Shown one piece after another: positions 34,828-44,064 of a stretch of DNA of 64,000 nucleotides (positions within the stretch are counted from its first letter, which is position 1; the number at the start of each line of letters is the position of its first letter). The position numbers and the translations under genes are program-made. The stretch comes from Ornithinibacillus xuwenensis (lineage in GTDB: Bacteria > Bacillota > Bacilli > Bacillales > Amphibacillaceae). Under the pieces are notes generated by a model that made no database searches, was not told the origin of the DNA, and saw only the letters and a list, made by a program, of their open reading frames with translations. The stretch is taken from positions 496,001-560,000 of the forward strand of contig NZ_JBDIML010000002.1 in assembly GCF_039614845.1 (NCBI RefSeq), in the 5' to 3' direction.

Positions 34828-36072
34828 ATGGTATCTCAACAAATTCAAGAAAAATATGCGGAATTAGCTCTTCGTAAAGGTGTTAATTTGCAAAAAGGGC
34901 AAGCCCTAATGATAAACTCCACCATTGAGGGAGCTGAGTTTACGAAGATTGTTGCGAAAAAAGCATATGAAATAGGTGCAAAAGATGTACATATTAACTG
35001 GGCGGATGATGAGCTTACTTTATTAAAATATCAATATGCACCAGAAGAAGTAATTGCTGATTATCCGGAGTGGAAGGTTAAGCTTCATGACTCGTATGCA
35101 GAAGACGGAGCAGCTGTGCTATCGATTCGTTCGACTAATCCAGACTTATTAAAGGATATTGATCCAACGAAGGTTGCTAAAGCAAATAAAGCAGCAGCTC
35201 AAGCAATGAAAAATTTCCGTAAATATACCATGAACGATAAAATTACGTGGTCGATTATATCTATTCCTACTGGAGACTGGGCACAGAAAATCTTCCCTGA
35301 TAAGTCACGTGAAGATGCAATGGCAAGTCTTTGGGAAGCAATTATTAAGATTGTTCGTGTGGATCAGGAGGATCCAGTAGCTGCATGGGATGAACATAAT
35401 GCTACACTAAAAACAGCTCGTGAAATTCTAAATGAAAAAAATTATAAAAAGCTAGTTTTCAAAGCACCAGGAACAGATTTAGAAATGGAGCTTCCAGAAG
35501 GTCATATTTGGAAGGGTGGATCTGCGGTATCTGAAAAAGGAATTACCTTTAATCCAAACATGCCGACTGAGGAAGTATTCTCCATGCCTCATAAATATGG
35601 TGTGAATGGAACGGTATCAAGCACAAAACCATTAAACTATGGAGGAAGTCTAATCGATAATTTCTCTCTAACGTTTAAAGATGGTAAAGTAGTGGACTTT
35701 AAAGCGGAGCAAGGCCAAGATACATTAAAACATCTGTTGGAAACAGATGAAGGAGCAAGTCGCCTAGGAGAAATTGCACTTGTACCACATGAATCACCAG
35801 TTTCACAATCAGGGTTAATTTTCTATAATACGTTATTTGATGAAAATGCTTCCTGCCACATCGCACTTGGCAAAGCATATCCAACAAACCTTAAAGGTGG
35901 ATCTGCGATGAATGAAGAGGAGCTCGATAAGTCTGGCGTAAATGATAGCTTAACACATGTTGACTTCATGATTGGCTCTGAGAAGCTAGATATTGATGGT
36001 GTTCTAGCAGATGGGACAACAGAAGCCGTATTCCGAAATGGTACTTGGGCTTTAAATGTTAAAGGAAATTAA
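34828..36072 (+). CDS. ampS: Aminopeptidase AmpS/PepS type (M29 family)
   Basis: Cytoplasmic metallo-aminopeptidase removing N-terminal residues from peptides, fitting with the peptide importers in the window. 414 residues from ATG 34828, after GGAGG; the longer ORF from 34735 covers the leader. M29 motifs: GQALMINSTIEGAEFTKIV early, LPEGHIWKGGSA, TEEVFSMPHKYGVNGTV, and ALVPHESPVSQSGLIFYNTLFDENASCHIALG with metal-binding Glu/His residues. Single gene. Confidence 0.92.
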   Translation: MVSQQIQEKYAELALRKGVNLQKGQALMINSTIEGAEFTKIVAKKAYEIGAKDVHINWADDELTLLKYQYAPEEVIADYPEWKVKLHDSYAEDGAAVLSIRSTNPDLLKDIDPTKVAKANKAAAQAMKNFRKYTMNDKITWSIISIPTGDWAQKIFPDKSREDAMASLWEAIIKIVRVDQEDPVAAWDEHNATLKTAREILNEKNYKKLVFKAPGTDLEMELPEGHIWKGGSAVSEKGITFNPNMPTEEVFSMPHKYGVNGTVSSTKPLNYGGSLIDNFSLTFKDGKVVDFKAEQGQDTLKHLLETDEGASRLGEIALVPHESPVSQSGLIFYNTLFDENASCHIALGKAYPTNLKGGSAMNEEELDKSGVNDSLTHVDFMIGSEKLDIDGVLADGTTEAVFRNGTWALNVKGN

Positions 36073-36083
36073 TGAATGTACGA

Positions 36084-36117
36084 ACTGCTGCACAATGCTT
36101 GTGTAGCAGTTTTTTTA
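36084..36117 (+). terminator. Terminator after ampS
   Basis: Stem ACTGCTGCAC/GTGTAGCAGT with a 7-base loop and seven T. Confidence 0.9.
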
Positions 36118-36210
36118 TAAGGAGTTATGTAAAACTTCAGTCTATTTCATGTATAATGAAGAAGGAGGTAATGGTTCTACATACTAATGGAATGATTGGA
36201 GCTTACTCAT

Positions 36211-36609
36211 TTAGTGAACCTCTATCTGACAGCCACCCTTTGTTTTGATACCTTCCATTCTAATTACATAGGAATGCTCATTTGGAATAAATGTAATTTC
36301 CCCTTCAGAATTCAAGTTGTATTTTTCTTCAAAAATGGCATTTTCCTGTTTCGAAAAAGTACGACCAATGAGAAGAATAAATTGACCTTGTTCCACCGTA
36401 ATGTGGTAATGTATTGTTACTTTTTGACCTGGTGTAAATCGAAACGTAGAATCCTGTATCCCGTTAAAGTATTGATAGGAAAGCGATACTTTCCGATTTC
36501 CTTTCTTATATACAAAGCCTCTTTGTTGGGAAATCGAAAGAACGCCTTTTTTAACAAGAATCATAATGATGATAAAGAATAGTATGAACAGAATAGTAGA
36601 TTCCAACAA
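36211..36609 (-). CDS. Small membrane-anchored protein, unknown
   Basis: 132 residues with a TTG start at 36609, weakly supported by GGAAGGATGAG 6-14 bases upstream. The first 18 residues (STILFILFFIIIMILV) form a membrane anchor or signal; the rest looks like a beta-rich domain of about 110 residues (KVSLSYQYFNG, GQKVTIHYHITVEQGQFILLIG, SYVIRMEGIK). No family recognised. Its 3' end overlaps a possible short transcript from the other strand. Confidence 0.55.
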   Translation of the reverse strand: MLESTILFILFFIIIMILVKKGVLSISQQRGFVYKKGNRKVSLSYQYFNGIQDSTFRFTPGQKVTIHYHITVEQGQFILLIGRTFSKQENAIFEEKYNLNSEGEITFIPNEHSYVIRMEGIKTKGGCQIEVH

Positions 36610-36683
36610 CTTTGCTCATCCTTCCAAAAGTTTTACTATCCAAGTATTACATAAGAAATGATAAATATGAAGGAGGATTTCTT

Positions 36684-37121
36684 TTGACTTATCATGCAAA
36701 TACAGAAAGAGGACCACTAGTTTTTCTTTTGATTATCGATCTATATATGATTGTTTCAGTAATAGGTAGAAACTTTTATTTAGCATTTTTTATCTTTCAG
36801 GTACTACTCATAATCTTTACATTTTTAGTAATCTTTCTTCGGTTTGAGCTAAGCCTAAAGGAAGACATGCTAACCTTTCGCACTTTTTTATTTGCGATGA
36901 CGGTATATCAAAAAACAGTGGAATCACAAGAAATTAATCAGATCAAGTTCAAGCGAATTGGCTGGGGACATAAGTGTGCGACTATAAAAGTGAGTGAGGG
37001 ATTTAACTTACGCGTTGCTAACTTTCATCCGAAAACCATTTATAAGGATTTGAATGAATATGCAAATCACTATAATATAGCGGTTACGAAAACGAAAGAT
37101 TTTAAACGCTTGGAGAAGTAA
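36684..37121 (+). CDS. Small membrane protein with PH-like C-terminal domain, unknown
   Basis: 145 residues. The start is a TTG at 36684 that follows a perfect ribosome site (AAGGAGG, 7-base spacing); the in-frame ORF goes further upstream to 36612 without a site. Two hydrophobic helices (about 10-30 and 33-55) are followed by a beta-strand pattern (LSLKEDMLTFRTFL, QINQIKFKRIGWG, CATIKVSEGFNLRV) and a last helix, like bacterial PH-domain membrane proteins. Function not known. Confidence 0.62.
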   Translation: MTYHANTERGPLVFLLIIDLYMIVSVIGRNFYLAFFIFQVLLIIFTFLVIFLRFELSLKEDMLTFRTFLFAMTVYQKTVESQEINQIKFKRIGWGHKCATIKVSEGFNLRVANFHPKTIYKDLNEYANHYNIAVTKTKDFKRLEK

Positions 37122-37169
37122 TAGTAGATGATTGCTTTCATAGAGCGTGCTACTTAATACATTTAATAT

Positions 37170-37193
37170 GCCAGATAAGCATCCTTATCTGGC
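37170..37193. terminator. Hairpin between convergent genes
   Basis: Perfect 10-bp stem GCCAGATAAG/CTTATCTGGC with CATC loop, no strong T-run on either strand; probable shared terminator. Confidence 0.5.
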
Positions 37194-37209
37194 AATGTGT
37201 AAGTTCTTA

Positions 37210-38016
37210 CTAATTCTTTGCGAACGCACCGTCAACCTCCACTGTTTCATAAACATTTATAAAGGCCTTGTCGTCATATTTGCGGACAATGTTTTTTATT
37301 TGCATGGTTTCATAGCGCGTAACAACCATCATTAATATCTGCTTTTTCTCTAAGGTATATCCTCCGTATCCATCTGTTATCGTAATGCCGCGATAAATGG
37401 ATTGCAGTAACTCTTTTCGGATTAAATCTCCTTTAGTCGTTACAATCTGCATGGTTAATTTAATATGACTGGTATGAATTTTGTCAATAATTCTTCCTGA
37501 TAAATAAATGGACAGTAATGTGTACAATGCAATGTTCCAATCAAATATCGATCCTGAAATAAGAACAATCGTCCCATTCATGGCAGTTAGTAGTAGACCA
37601 ACACTAATATTACTTATTCGCGAAATAATGATAGCGATAATATCTAATCCACCGGAAGAACCTGAGTACTTAAGGATAATTCCAATTCCAATACCACAAA
37701 TGACACCACCAAATATAGTGGAAAGTAACACATTATCTGTTACAGCCATAACTGGCAAAAAATATAAAAAGATGGATAGAGATACGACACAAAGAAGTGT
37801 GTTCATCGTAATTTCTCTTCCAAGCTTAAAGTAGCTCAATAGGATTAAAGGAATATTTAACACGAGGTTTAATAAACCTGTATCAAAAGGTGTAAGTAAG
37901 CCTAGTAAGATAGCGATTCCACTAATCCCACTACTTAATATTTGGTAGGGAACGAGAAAAAAATTAAACGCAAATGCGATAATCAATGATCCTAAAATAA
38001 CGATAACGTTTTTCAT
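37210..38016 (-). CDS. YitT family membrane protein (DUF2179)
   Basis: 268 residues from ATG 38016 with AAGGAG upstream; the earlier in-frame start at 38094 lacks a ribosome site. Five membrane helices (YitT_membrane domain) with GISGIAILLG and SGSSGGLDIIAIIISR, then a cytoplasmic DUF2179 domain from about residue 205 (MQIVTTKGDLIRKELLQSIYRGITITDGYGGYT). The family is widespread in Bacillus and of unknown function. Confidence 0.88.
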   Translation of the reverse strand: MKNVIVILGSLIIAFAFNFFLVPYQILSSGISGIAILLGLLTPFDTGLLNLVLNIPLILLSYFKLGREITMNTLLCVVSLSIFLYFLPVMAVTDNVLLSTIFGGVICGIGIGIILKYSGSSGGLDIIAIIISRISNISVGLLLTAMNGTIVLISGSIFDWNIALYTLLSIYLSGRIIDKIHTSHIKLTMQIVTTKGDLIRKELLQSIYRGITITDGYGGYTLEKKQILMMVVTRYETMQIKNIVRKYDDKAFINVYETVEVDGAFAKN

Positions 38017-38156
38017 AGTATGTAATCTCCTTTGATGCTGAATGAAAGGGTTGGTGCATGAAAATATCAGCATGCTCTTTTTTAGTATGAACAACCCTTC
38101 CAGATATAATTAATCTTTAAATTGAATGGTACAGGTAGAGAAAATTTTTATATCAG

Positions 38157-38185
38157 AAAAAAACTCGTCCACGAAAGGGACAAGT
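38157..38185 (-). terminator. Orphan terminator, leftward
   Basis: Read leftward: ACTTGTCC, 7-base loop, GGACGAGT (one G-T pair), then seven T. No coding gene ends close upstream on that strand: recQ stops at 38490 and has its own hairpin. The 473-bp gap 38017-38489 holds this, the recQ hairpin and otherwise no credible gene; a short leftward RNA of up to about 260 nt is possible. Confidence 0.6.
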
Positions 38186-38450
38186 TAAAATCTCGATACG
38201 AAGCTTTGATTTCAATATGTTAGCTACGATTGGGATGGATACTCCCAATAGTCAAGATTTTGGATGAAAATAAATTTAGCGGAGAAGGTGGATAATACTT
38301 TAACACTTTATTTGGGTAAAATAAAGGTATCAAATCATAATAGCTTCGTCAAATTCGAAGTCTTTGTAATCAATTTGTATTCGAGTTCTATTCTTTACCG
38401 TCATTATCTTTATAAAGGCGCAGGAGAACATATTCTAACTGGACGAACAC

Positions 38451-38485
38451 AAAAGAAGAAGCCATACTTTTCGTACAGCTTCTTC
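38451..38485 (-). terminator. Terminator of recQ
   Basis: Leftward stem GAAGAAGC/GCTTCTTC with a partly paired 15-base loop and TTTTG tail. Confidence 0.7.
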
Positions 38486-38489
38486 CTAA

Positions 38490-40634
38490 CTACATGAATC
38501 CATTCTTTACTAAAACAGCTTTTATCTTCGTATAGTCATATTCTTCTGGTAATATTTCCTTTAACGCTTTTAGTTTTGGTTCAGCGATTTGGTCTCTTGC
38601 GGCAATTATTTTGGTTTCTTCTTCTGCATTAAAAAAGATATTCCAGGCAATTGGGTAGCCATCCTGAAATGCCTTGAACAAATGATTTTCAATCGTCATC
38701 GTCGTCATGTCTCGAATTACCGCAATATCCTTAATGGATTTACCAGTTTGAAAAAGCTTATAGCTTTCTAGATGGCTAGGACCTTCCGTCTCACTTTTTC
38801 TTGTCTTCGGTGCTGCAGGGGAGCCAGATATTTTCACTCTTGTCTTTGCCTCTGGGTGTTCAGTACGCCACTTTTGAATGACTTGTAAAAACACTTCTCC
38901 ATATTGGTCATATTTTTTCTCACCAATACCTTTGATTTGTAGCATATCTTCTTTTGTATCCGGGAAGTAACGGCTCAATTCTTTTAACGTTGCATCAGAG
39001 AATAGGACATATGGTGGAATATTATTCTCATCCGCTATTTCCTTCCGCAATGCACGTAACGACTCAAATAGATCCTTATAATAATCGTCATCTTCACCAG
39101 TTGGAATAGGGGCCGTGTACATATCAACCGTACGCTTTCCCTTTAACACTTCTACGGAGTTTTGATTTAATTTTAATGTAGGAAATTTGCCTTCCTCTGT
39201 TGCAAGTAACTGCTCTGCTACTAAAAAGTGAATTCGTTCCGTTAATTCCTTTTCTGTATAAGCAGACATCAATCCATAAGTTGATAGTGTGTGCAGGTTG
39301 AATTCCTGGATTTTCTTATCCTTGGAGCCTTTTAGAACTTTAGCTGTCATGCTAACTCCAAAGCGTTCACCCATTCGTTTTACACAAGACATAATCATTT
39401 GCGCTTCTTCTGTAATATCTGTTTTCTCTAAATGGTCAACACAATTGCTACAACTACCACAATTTTCTTGGTTCGTCCTGTCCTTAAAATAATCTAGAAT
39501 AAATTTACTTAAACAGCCTTGTGTATGACAATAATTGACCATCGATTGCAACTTTCGGTATTCCTGCTGCTTAGCATTTTCATCCATTAATGATTGCTCA
39601 ATAAGGAACTTTTGCAACTGAATGTCCTGAGGAGAAAATAGTAGGATACAGTCACTTGCTTCTCCATCACGTCCGGCTCTACCAGCTTCCTGATAATAGG
39701 ATTCGATATTCATTGGCATTGCATAATGAATGACATACCGTACATTTGATTTATCAATTCCCATACCAAAGGCATTCGTAGCAATCATGACCGGTTTTTC
39801 ATCGTGAAGAAAAGATGTTTGAGCGAGCTTTCTTTCCGTTTCAGACATACCAGCATGATATTTAGCAACCTGAATATCACGCTTTTCTAATTGCTCAAAT
39901 AATGTATCAGCTTGTTTTCGAGTGGCAGTATAAATAATACCTGATTTATCAGGGTTTTCTTCAAGGAATGCTCGAATATAGGTTGTGCGATCTTTCCCCT
40001 TTACAATATGGAACGCAAGATTGTCTCTTGCAAACCCTGTATTAATAACATGCTGTTCCTCGATTTGGAGTAACCCTTGAATATCCGTAATGACTTCTTC
40101 TGTAGCTGTAGCAGTGAGAGCCATAAATACTGGAATATTACGTAGTCGCTTCAAATTGGGAACAATCGAGCGATAGCTCGGTCGAAAATCGTGTCCCCAC
40201 TGGGAAATGCAATGTGCCTCGTCAAAAGCAACTAATGCAATCTTAATTTTTTTCATGACATTTACAAATACAGAAGACTCGAATCGTTCCGGAGCAACAT
40301 AAACAAATTTATAACGACCTGCTGCTATATCAGTCATACGTCTTTCCAGCTCAGTAGAAGTTATGGAACTATTAATAAAGGTAGCAGAGATTCCTAATGC
40401 CAGAAGGGAGTCAACCTGATCTTTCATCAGTGAAATTAATGGGGATATAATGATGGCAGTCCCGTCACGGGCTAAACCTGGAACCTGGTAGCATATGGAT
40501 TTTCCTCCACCGGTAGGCATAACTGCTAGTGTATTTGTTAAAGACATTACTTTATCAATTACCTCGCTTTGACCAGGGCGAAACGATTCATAGCCAAAGT
40601 AGGTTTTAAGAATATTTTGTTGTTCTGCAATCAT
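38490..40634 (-). CDS. recQ: ATP-dependent DNA helicase RecQ
   Basis: 3'-5' DNA helicase for recombination and fork repair. 714 residues from ATG 40634 (GAGGAGGAG upstream). Order of domains: Walker A in MPTGGGKSICYQ, DEAH box in FDEAHCISQWGHDFRPSY, motif VI in QEAGRAGRDGEASD, zinc site CGSCSNC, winged helix, HRDC domain (about 520-595) and a C-terminal helix-turn-helix (SIKDIAVIRDMTTMTIENHL) as in the longer Bacillus RecQ. Full-length and intact. Confidence 0.95.
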   Translation of the reverse strand: MIAEQQNILKTYFGYESFRPGQSEVIDKVMSLTNTLAVMPTGGGKSICYQVPGLARDGTAIIISPLISLMKDQVDSLLALGISATFINSSITSTELERRMTDIAAGRYKFVYVAPERFESSVFVNVMKKIKIALVAFDEAHCISQWGHDFRPSYRSIVPNLKRLRNIPVFMALTATATEEVITDIQGLLQIEEQHVINTGFARDNLAFHIVKGKDRTTYIRAFLEENPDKSGIIYTATRKQADTLFEQLEKRDIQVAKYHAGMSETERKLAQTSFLHDEKPVMIATNAFGMGIDKSNVRYVIHYAMPMNIESYYQEAGRAGRDGEASDCILLFSPQDIQLQKFLIEQSLMDENAKQQEYRKLQSMVNYCHTQGCLSKFILDYFKDRTNQENCGSCSNCVDHLEKTDITEEAQMIMSCVKRMGERFGVSMTAKVLKGSKDKKIQEFNLHTLSTYGLMSAYTEKELTERIHFLVAEQLLATEEGKFPTLKLNQNSVEVLKGKRTVDMYTAPIPTGEDDDYYKDLFESLRALRKEIADENNIPPYVLFSDATLKELSRYFPDTKEDMLQIKGIGEKKYDQYGEVFLQVIQKWRTEHPEAKTRVKISGSPAAPKTRKSETEGPSHLESYKLFQTGKSIKDIAVIRDMTTMTIENHLFKAFQDGYPIAWNIFFNAEEETKIIAARDQIAEPKLKALKEILPEEYDYTKIKAVLVKNGFM

Positions 40635-40849
40635 GCTGCTCCTCCTCTCAACTGTTAATCCTATCACAATCTTAGAACAGAAACGAGTTCTTATTTTTGG
40701 AATATAAGTGTTAGATTCGCAAATAAAAGGAATTAATGTAGCGCGCTAATGGAAGATTTTTATATTTATATTGATATATAATTAAATAATAGATAAAAGT
40801 GGATACTATAAATAAAAGAAAGAACGATAGAATCAAATGTTTGTTTCCT

Positions 40850-40878
40850 GTTGCCAGAGAAGTTGAAATGCTGGCAAC
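40850..40878 (+). promoter_or_regulatory. Stem-loop in the region before the antiporter gene
   Basis: GTTGCCAG (40850-40857) and CTGGCAAC (40871-40878) form a perfect 8-bp stem around 13 bases, about 115 bp before the antiporter start. No T-run follows, so not a standard terminator. The rest of the 358-bp gap (40635-40992) is AT-rich without recognisable sites. Confidence 0.4.
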
Positions 40879-40992
40879 TTGGTTATATTTAACATGACAC
40901 GAAATAGTCGTCTCGATTTAAGAATAAAATTGTTTACTTTTTTTGCGGGTACATTTAGAATGACCATATATTTGAAAAAAAGGGGGCACGAA

Positions 40993-42825
40993 ATGGTACC
41001 GTCTTTATTATTGGAAGTCATGCTGATCTTCTTTCTAGGGATTGGTTCACAATGGGTGGCTTGGCGTTACCGTATGCCAGCGATTGTTGTAATGGCCGTT
41101 ACGGGTCTATTAATTGGTCCAATCTTAGGCTTCATCAATCCAGAAGAAGACTTTGGCAATCTTTATCATCCGATTATTTCTGTTGCAGTAGCAATTATTC
41201 TATTTGAAGGAAGCCTTAATTTAAGCTTTAAAGAGCTACGAGGACTTGGAAAACCGGTTTTCAGAATTTCGACATTCGGTGCTTTTATTGCATGGATTTT
41301 AGGCTCGCTTACTGCACATTATATAGCAGGTCTTTCGTGGGCTGTGGCATTTGTCATCGGGGGCTTATTTATCGTGACAGGCCCAACCGTTATTATGCCA
41401 TTACTACGCCAATCAAAACTTAAGCCTCGACCTGCAAAAATCTTAAAGTGGGAAGGTATCATTGTTGATCCTATTGGAGCATTATTGGCTGTTTTTGCAT
41501 TTGAAATTATAGCTTATTTAACTGCTAATGATCCTGATGGAACAAAACTATTGATGTTCTTAGCGGCCTCTATTTTTGCGGGAATATTTGGTTGGTTTTG
41601 TGGACGTGGAATTGGCTGGATGTTTGAGACAGGATATATTCCAGAATTCCTTAAATCACCAGCAGTATTTACCGTGGTAATCCTGTGCTTTACAGTTGCA
41701 GATGAAATTATGCATGAGACAGGACTACTATCCGTTACTGCAATGGGGATTACACTCGCCAATATGGGCATATCATCCGTTGCTGATATGCGACACTTCA
41801 AGGAAAACATTTCTATTCTATTGATTTCTGCAATTTTTATTATGTTGACCGCTTCCTTACAATTAGAAACCATTCTTCATATTTTTAGTCCGAGTATAAT
41901 TGGCTATGTAATATTGATGATGTTCCTAGTTAGGCCGCTGTCTATCTTTGTATCGACGATTGGTACGGGGTTAACATTCAATGAAAAATTATTAGTTGGC
42001 TGGATTGCTCCAAGAGGAATTGTGGCACTGACAGTTTCGAGTTATTTTGCTACGATCCTACTGGCAGCTGGCTATCCAGATGCAGAAATTCTAACAGCCT
42101 TAACGTTTGGTCTCGTATTCTTTACCGTTATCGCGCATGGCTTCTCCATTGGATGGCTAGCGAAAAAGTTGAATTTATCGGTAGAAGGAAGACCAGGTAC
42201 GTTAATTGTTGGGAGCAATGTATTTACGGTAGAGCTTGCAAAATCACTTGCTAAAGTAAATGTTCCGATAATTATCGTGGATAATTCATGGGAAAGATTA
42301 AAGGTTGCTAGAGAGGCAGGCGTTCCTTTTTATCACGAGGAAATGTTATCCGAGCAGACAGAATATCATTTAGATACGATGCCTTATGAGTATTTAATTG
42401 CGGCAACGGATAGTAGATCGTATAATTCCTTAGTATGCACGACCTTTATGCCAGAGTATGGACGGACGAATGTCTTTAAAGTGAGTCCTTATGATAAGGT
42501 CTATGGAACGACTACTGAAATTGTTTCAAAAGTTGGTGGAAGAATTCTTTTCCGAAAGGAAGTTAACCTAGAAGACTTAATTGATAAGATTAATAACGGG
42601 TTTGTTTTACGTCAAACTACTATCACGGAGCAATATACCTATAAACAATACCGTGATGAAAAAGACGAAGAAACTGTCTTCTTATATATCATTAAACCAT
42701 CTGGACAAATTAAATTTTACTCAGAAGAAATGCGTACAGTACCAAGTAATGGTGATATTATCGTAAGTTTAATGCCTAGGAATAAAGAAAAGGCTAAGAT
42801 TCAAGCTAGATTGGAAAGTGAATAA
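40993..42825 (+). CDS. Cation:proton antiporter (CPA family) with C-terminal TrkA-N domain
   Basis: 610 residues from ATG 40993 (AGGGGGC upstream; the ORF extends to 40879 without a site). About 12 membrane helices cover residues 1-400, with the ion-site motif in KWEGIIVDPIGALLAVFAFE (the Asp of EGxxxDP), typical of NhaP-like CPA1 exchangers. After it comes a cytoplasmic Rossmann TrkA-N domain (GTLIVGSNVFTVELAKSLAKVNV) and a TrkA-C-like end (KPSGQIKFYSEEM). Likely exports Na+ or K+ in exchange for protons; the ion cannot be told. Gated by nucleotide through the TrkA part by analogy. Confidence 0.88.
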   Translation: MVPSLLLEVMLIFFLGIGSQWVAWRYRMPAIVVMAVTGLLIGPILGFINPEEDFGNLYHPIISVAVAIILFEGSLNLSFKELRGLGKPVFRISTFGAFIAWILGSLTAHYIAGLSWAVAFVIGGLFIVTGPTVIMPLLRQSKLKPRPAKILKWEGIIVDPIGALLAVFAFEIIAYLTANDPDGTKLLMFLAASIFAGIFGWFCGRGIGWMFETGYIPEFLKSPAVFTVVILCFTVADEIMHETGLLSVTAMGITLANMGISSVADMRHFKENISILLISAIFIMLTASLQLETILHIFSPSIIGYVILMMFLVRPLSIFVSTIGTGLTFNEKLLVGWIAPRGIVALTVSSYFATILLAAGYPDAEILTALTFGLVFFTVIAHGFSIGWLAKKLNLSVEGRPGTLIVGSNVFTVELAKSLAKVNVPIIIVDNSWERLKVAREAGVPFYHEEMLSEQTEYHLDTMPYEYLIAATDSRSYNSLVCTTFMPEYGRTNVFKVSPYDKVYGTTTEIVSKVGGRILFRKEVNLEDLIDKINNGFVLRQTTITEQYTYKQYRDEKDEETVFLYIIKPSGQIKFYSEEMRTVPSNGDIIVSLMPRNKEKAKIQARLESE

Positions 42826-42834
42826 AGTAATACA

Positions 42835-42872
42835 AAAGGAGCATTTGCCTAGTTTAGGGCAATGCTCCTTTA
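42835..42872. terminator. Shared terminator
   Basis: Stem AAAGGAGCAT(T)TGCC / GGGCAATGCTCCTTT with one bulge, between convergent antiporter and small coiled-coil genes; T-rich on both sides. Confidence 0.75.
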
Positions 42873-42874
42873 AT

Positions 42875-43054
42875 TTATTCAAATGCTTCTAGTTTCTTGT
42901 ATACTTCCGCAATTTCTTCTTCTAATCGCACTAATTGTTCTTGGGCAGAAGAAGCTCTACCACGAACGTATTCTAATTTATCTAAGTCACTTTGAATGCG
43001 AACATAATCAGATTTTAATTCAGCTAGTTTATCTTCAAGTTCTTGTTTTGTCAT
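42875..43054 (-). CDS. Small coiled-coil protein, 59 residues
   Basis: ATG at 43054 with GGAGG 8-9 bases upstream; stop at 42875. MTKQELEDKLAELKSDYV, then KLEYVRGRASSAQEQLVRLEEEIAEVYKKLEAF: heptad-spaced Leu/Ile and many Glu/Lys, so almost the whole chain is a two-part helical coiled coil with a central GR turn. No membrane segment. Family not recognised, but the ribosome site, codon use and terminator support a real gene. Confidence 0.7.
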   Translation of the reverse strand: MTKQELEDKLAELKSDYVRIQSDLDKLEYVRGRASSAQEQLVRLEEEIAEVYKKLEAFE

Positions 43055-43150
43055 CGAATCACTCCTCCATTACAGTGTAGCGTTTCCCTCTTTACAAAAC
43101 AATTAATTACGTTAAAATAGATTCAATTACGATAAAAAGGGGGGCGTTAT

Positions 43151-43999
43151 ATGAAAGTATATCTTGAAACATCGATAAATCGCTATTTAGAAAAAGTAGA
43201 AAATGTATTGTTAGAACAAGAGGTTAACAACAACTTAATGCTTGGATTATTAGAAAGAGGAAGAAACAACATTGGTATATACACAGACGGTATACGATTA
43301 GGGATTGTGGAAGAGGATGGACAAGTAATTTATGCTTTTATGCAAACCCCTCCAAATAAATGGATATTGGCAAAAATCGATGGGATTGATCAGAGGGTCA
43401 TTCCAGCGATCGTACAATTTTTAGATCGTCATAAATATCCTGTACCTGGTGTGCTCGGTCCAGAAGAGCAGGTAGAGGAGTTCGTGAAACGATGGAAGAA
43501 CTTGTCTAAAAAGAAGGCAATCTTACATATGAAACAATTAATCTATCAATTAGACAAGGTAAAGGTTACACCAAATGCAGAAGGGAAACTAATACTAGCA
43601 ATCGAAAAGCATCTTCCAATTATTCGAGAATGGTTATATCATTTTGGACTTCAAGCTAATATGAACATTTCAAAGCCGCACGCCGATAGTATGGCAAGGA
43701 ATTACATTCAAAATCAATCTCTATTCCTTTGGGAAGTGAATAATCAAATCGTTTCTATGGCAAATAACTCCAGAAGGTCCAGAAATGGAGCAACGATTAA
43801 TGCAGTATTCACACCAGATGATCAGAAGCGGAAAGGACATGCTACTAGTGTTGTGGCTGGACTCTCTCAACAACTATTGGATGAGGGTTTTCGGTTTTGT
43901 AGTTTGTATACAGATACATTAAACCCAACTTCAAACAGCATTTATCGAAAGATTGGATATTATGATGTAGGCTCATCAGTCGAATATTATTTTGAATAA
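43151..43999 (+). CDS. GNAT family N-acetyltransferase
   Basis: 282 residues. The C-terminal third (about 190-280) is the GNAT fold: SLFLWEVNNQIVSMANNSRRSRNGATINAVFTPDDQKRKGHATSVVAGLSQQLLDEGF with the acetyl-CoA loop QKRKGHA, and LYTDTLNPTSNSIYRKIGYYDV. The N-terminal part is a degenerate second GNAT-like lobe seen in several Bacillus acetyltransferases. ATG at 43151 with AAGGGGGG upstream. Substrate unknown. Confidence 0.85.
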   Translation: MKVYLETSINRYLEKVENVLLEQEVNNNLMLGLLERGRNNIGIYTDGIRLGIVEEDGQVIYAFMQTPPNKWILAKIDGIDQRVIPAIVQFLDRHKYPVPGVLGPEEQVEEFVKRWKNLSKKKAILHMKQLIYQLDKVKVTPNAEGKLILAIEKHLPIIREWLYHFGLQANMNISKPHADSMARNYIQNQSLFLWEVNNQIVSMANNSRRSRNGATINAVFTPDDQKRKGHATSVVAGLSQQLLDEGFRFCSLYTDTLNPTSNSIYRKIGYYDVGSSVEYYFE

Positions 44000-44024
44000 G
44001 CTTGAGCACACATCATTGTTAAAG

Positions 44025-44064
44025 TAAAAAAACAGCGACAAACAAAGTTTGTCGCTGTTTATTA
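44025..44064. terminator. Bidirectional terminator
   Basis: Perfect 14-bp stem AAACAGCGACAAAC/GTTTGTCGCTGTTT with AAA loop; A-run on one side and T-rich tail on the other, between convergent genes. Confidence 0.9.

Noticed and set aside
38264..38497. A 77-codon rightward ORF in the gap between the YitT and recQ genes
   Set aside because: No ribosome site, protein-unlike composition, and it runs into the recQ terminator and coding end; treated as chance.
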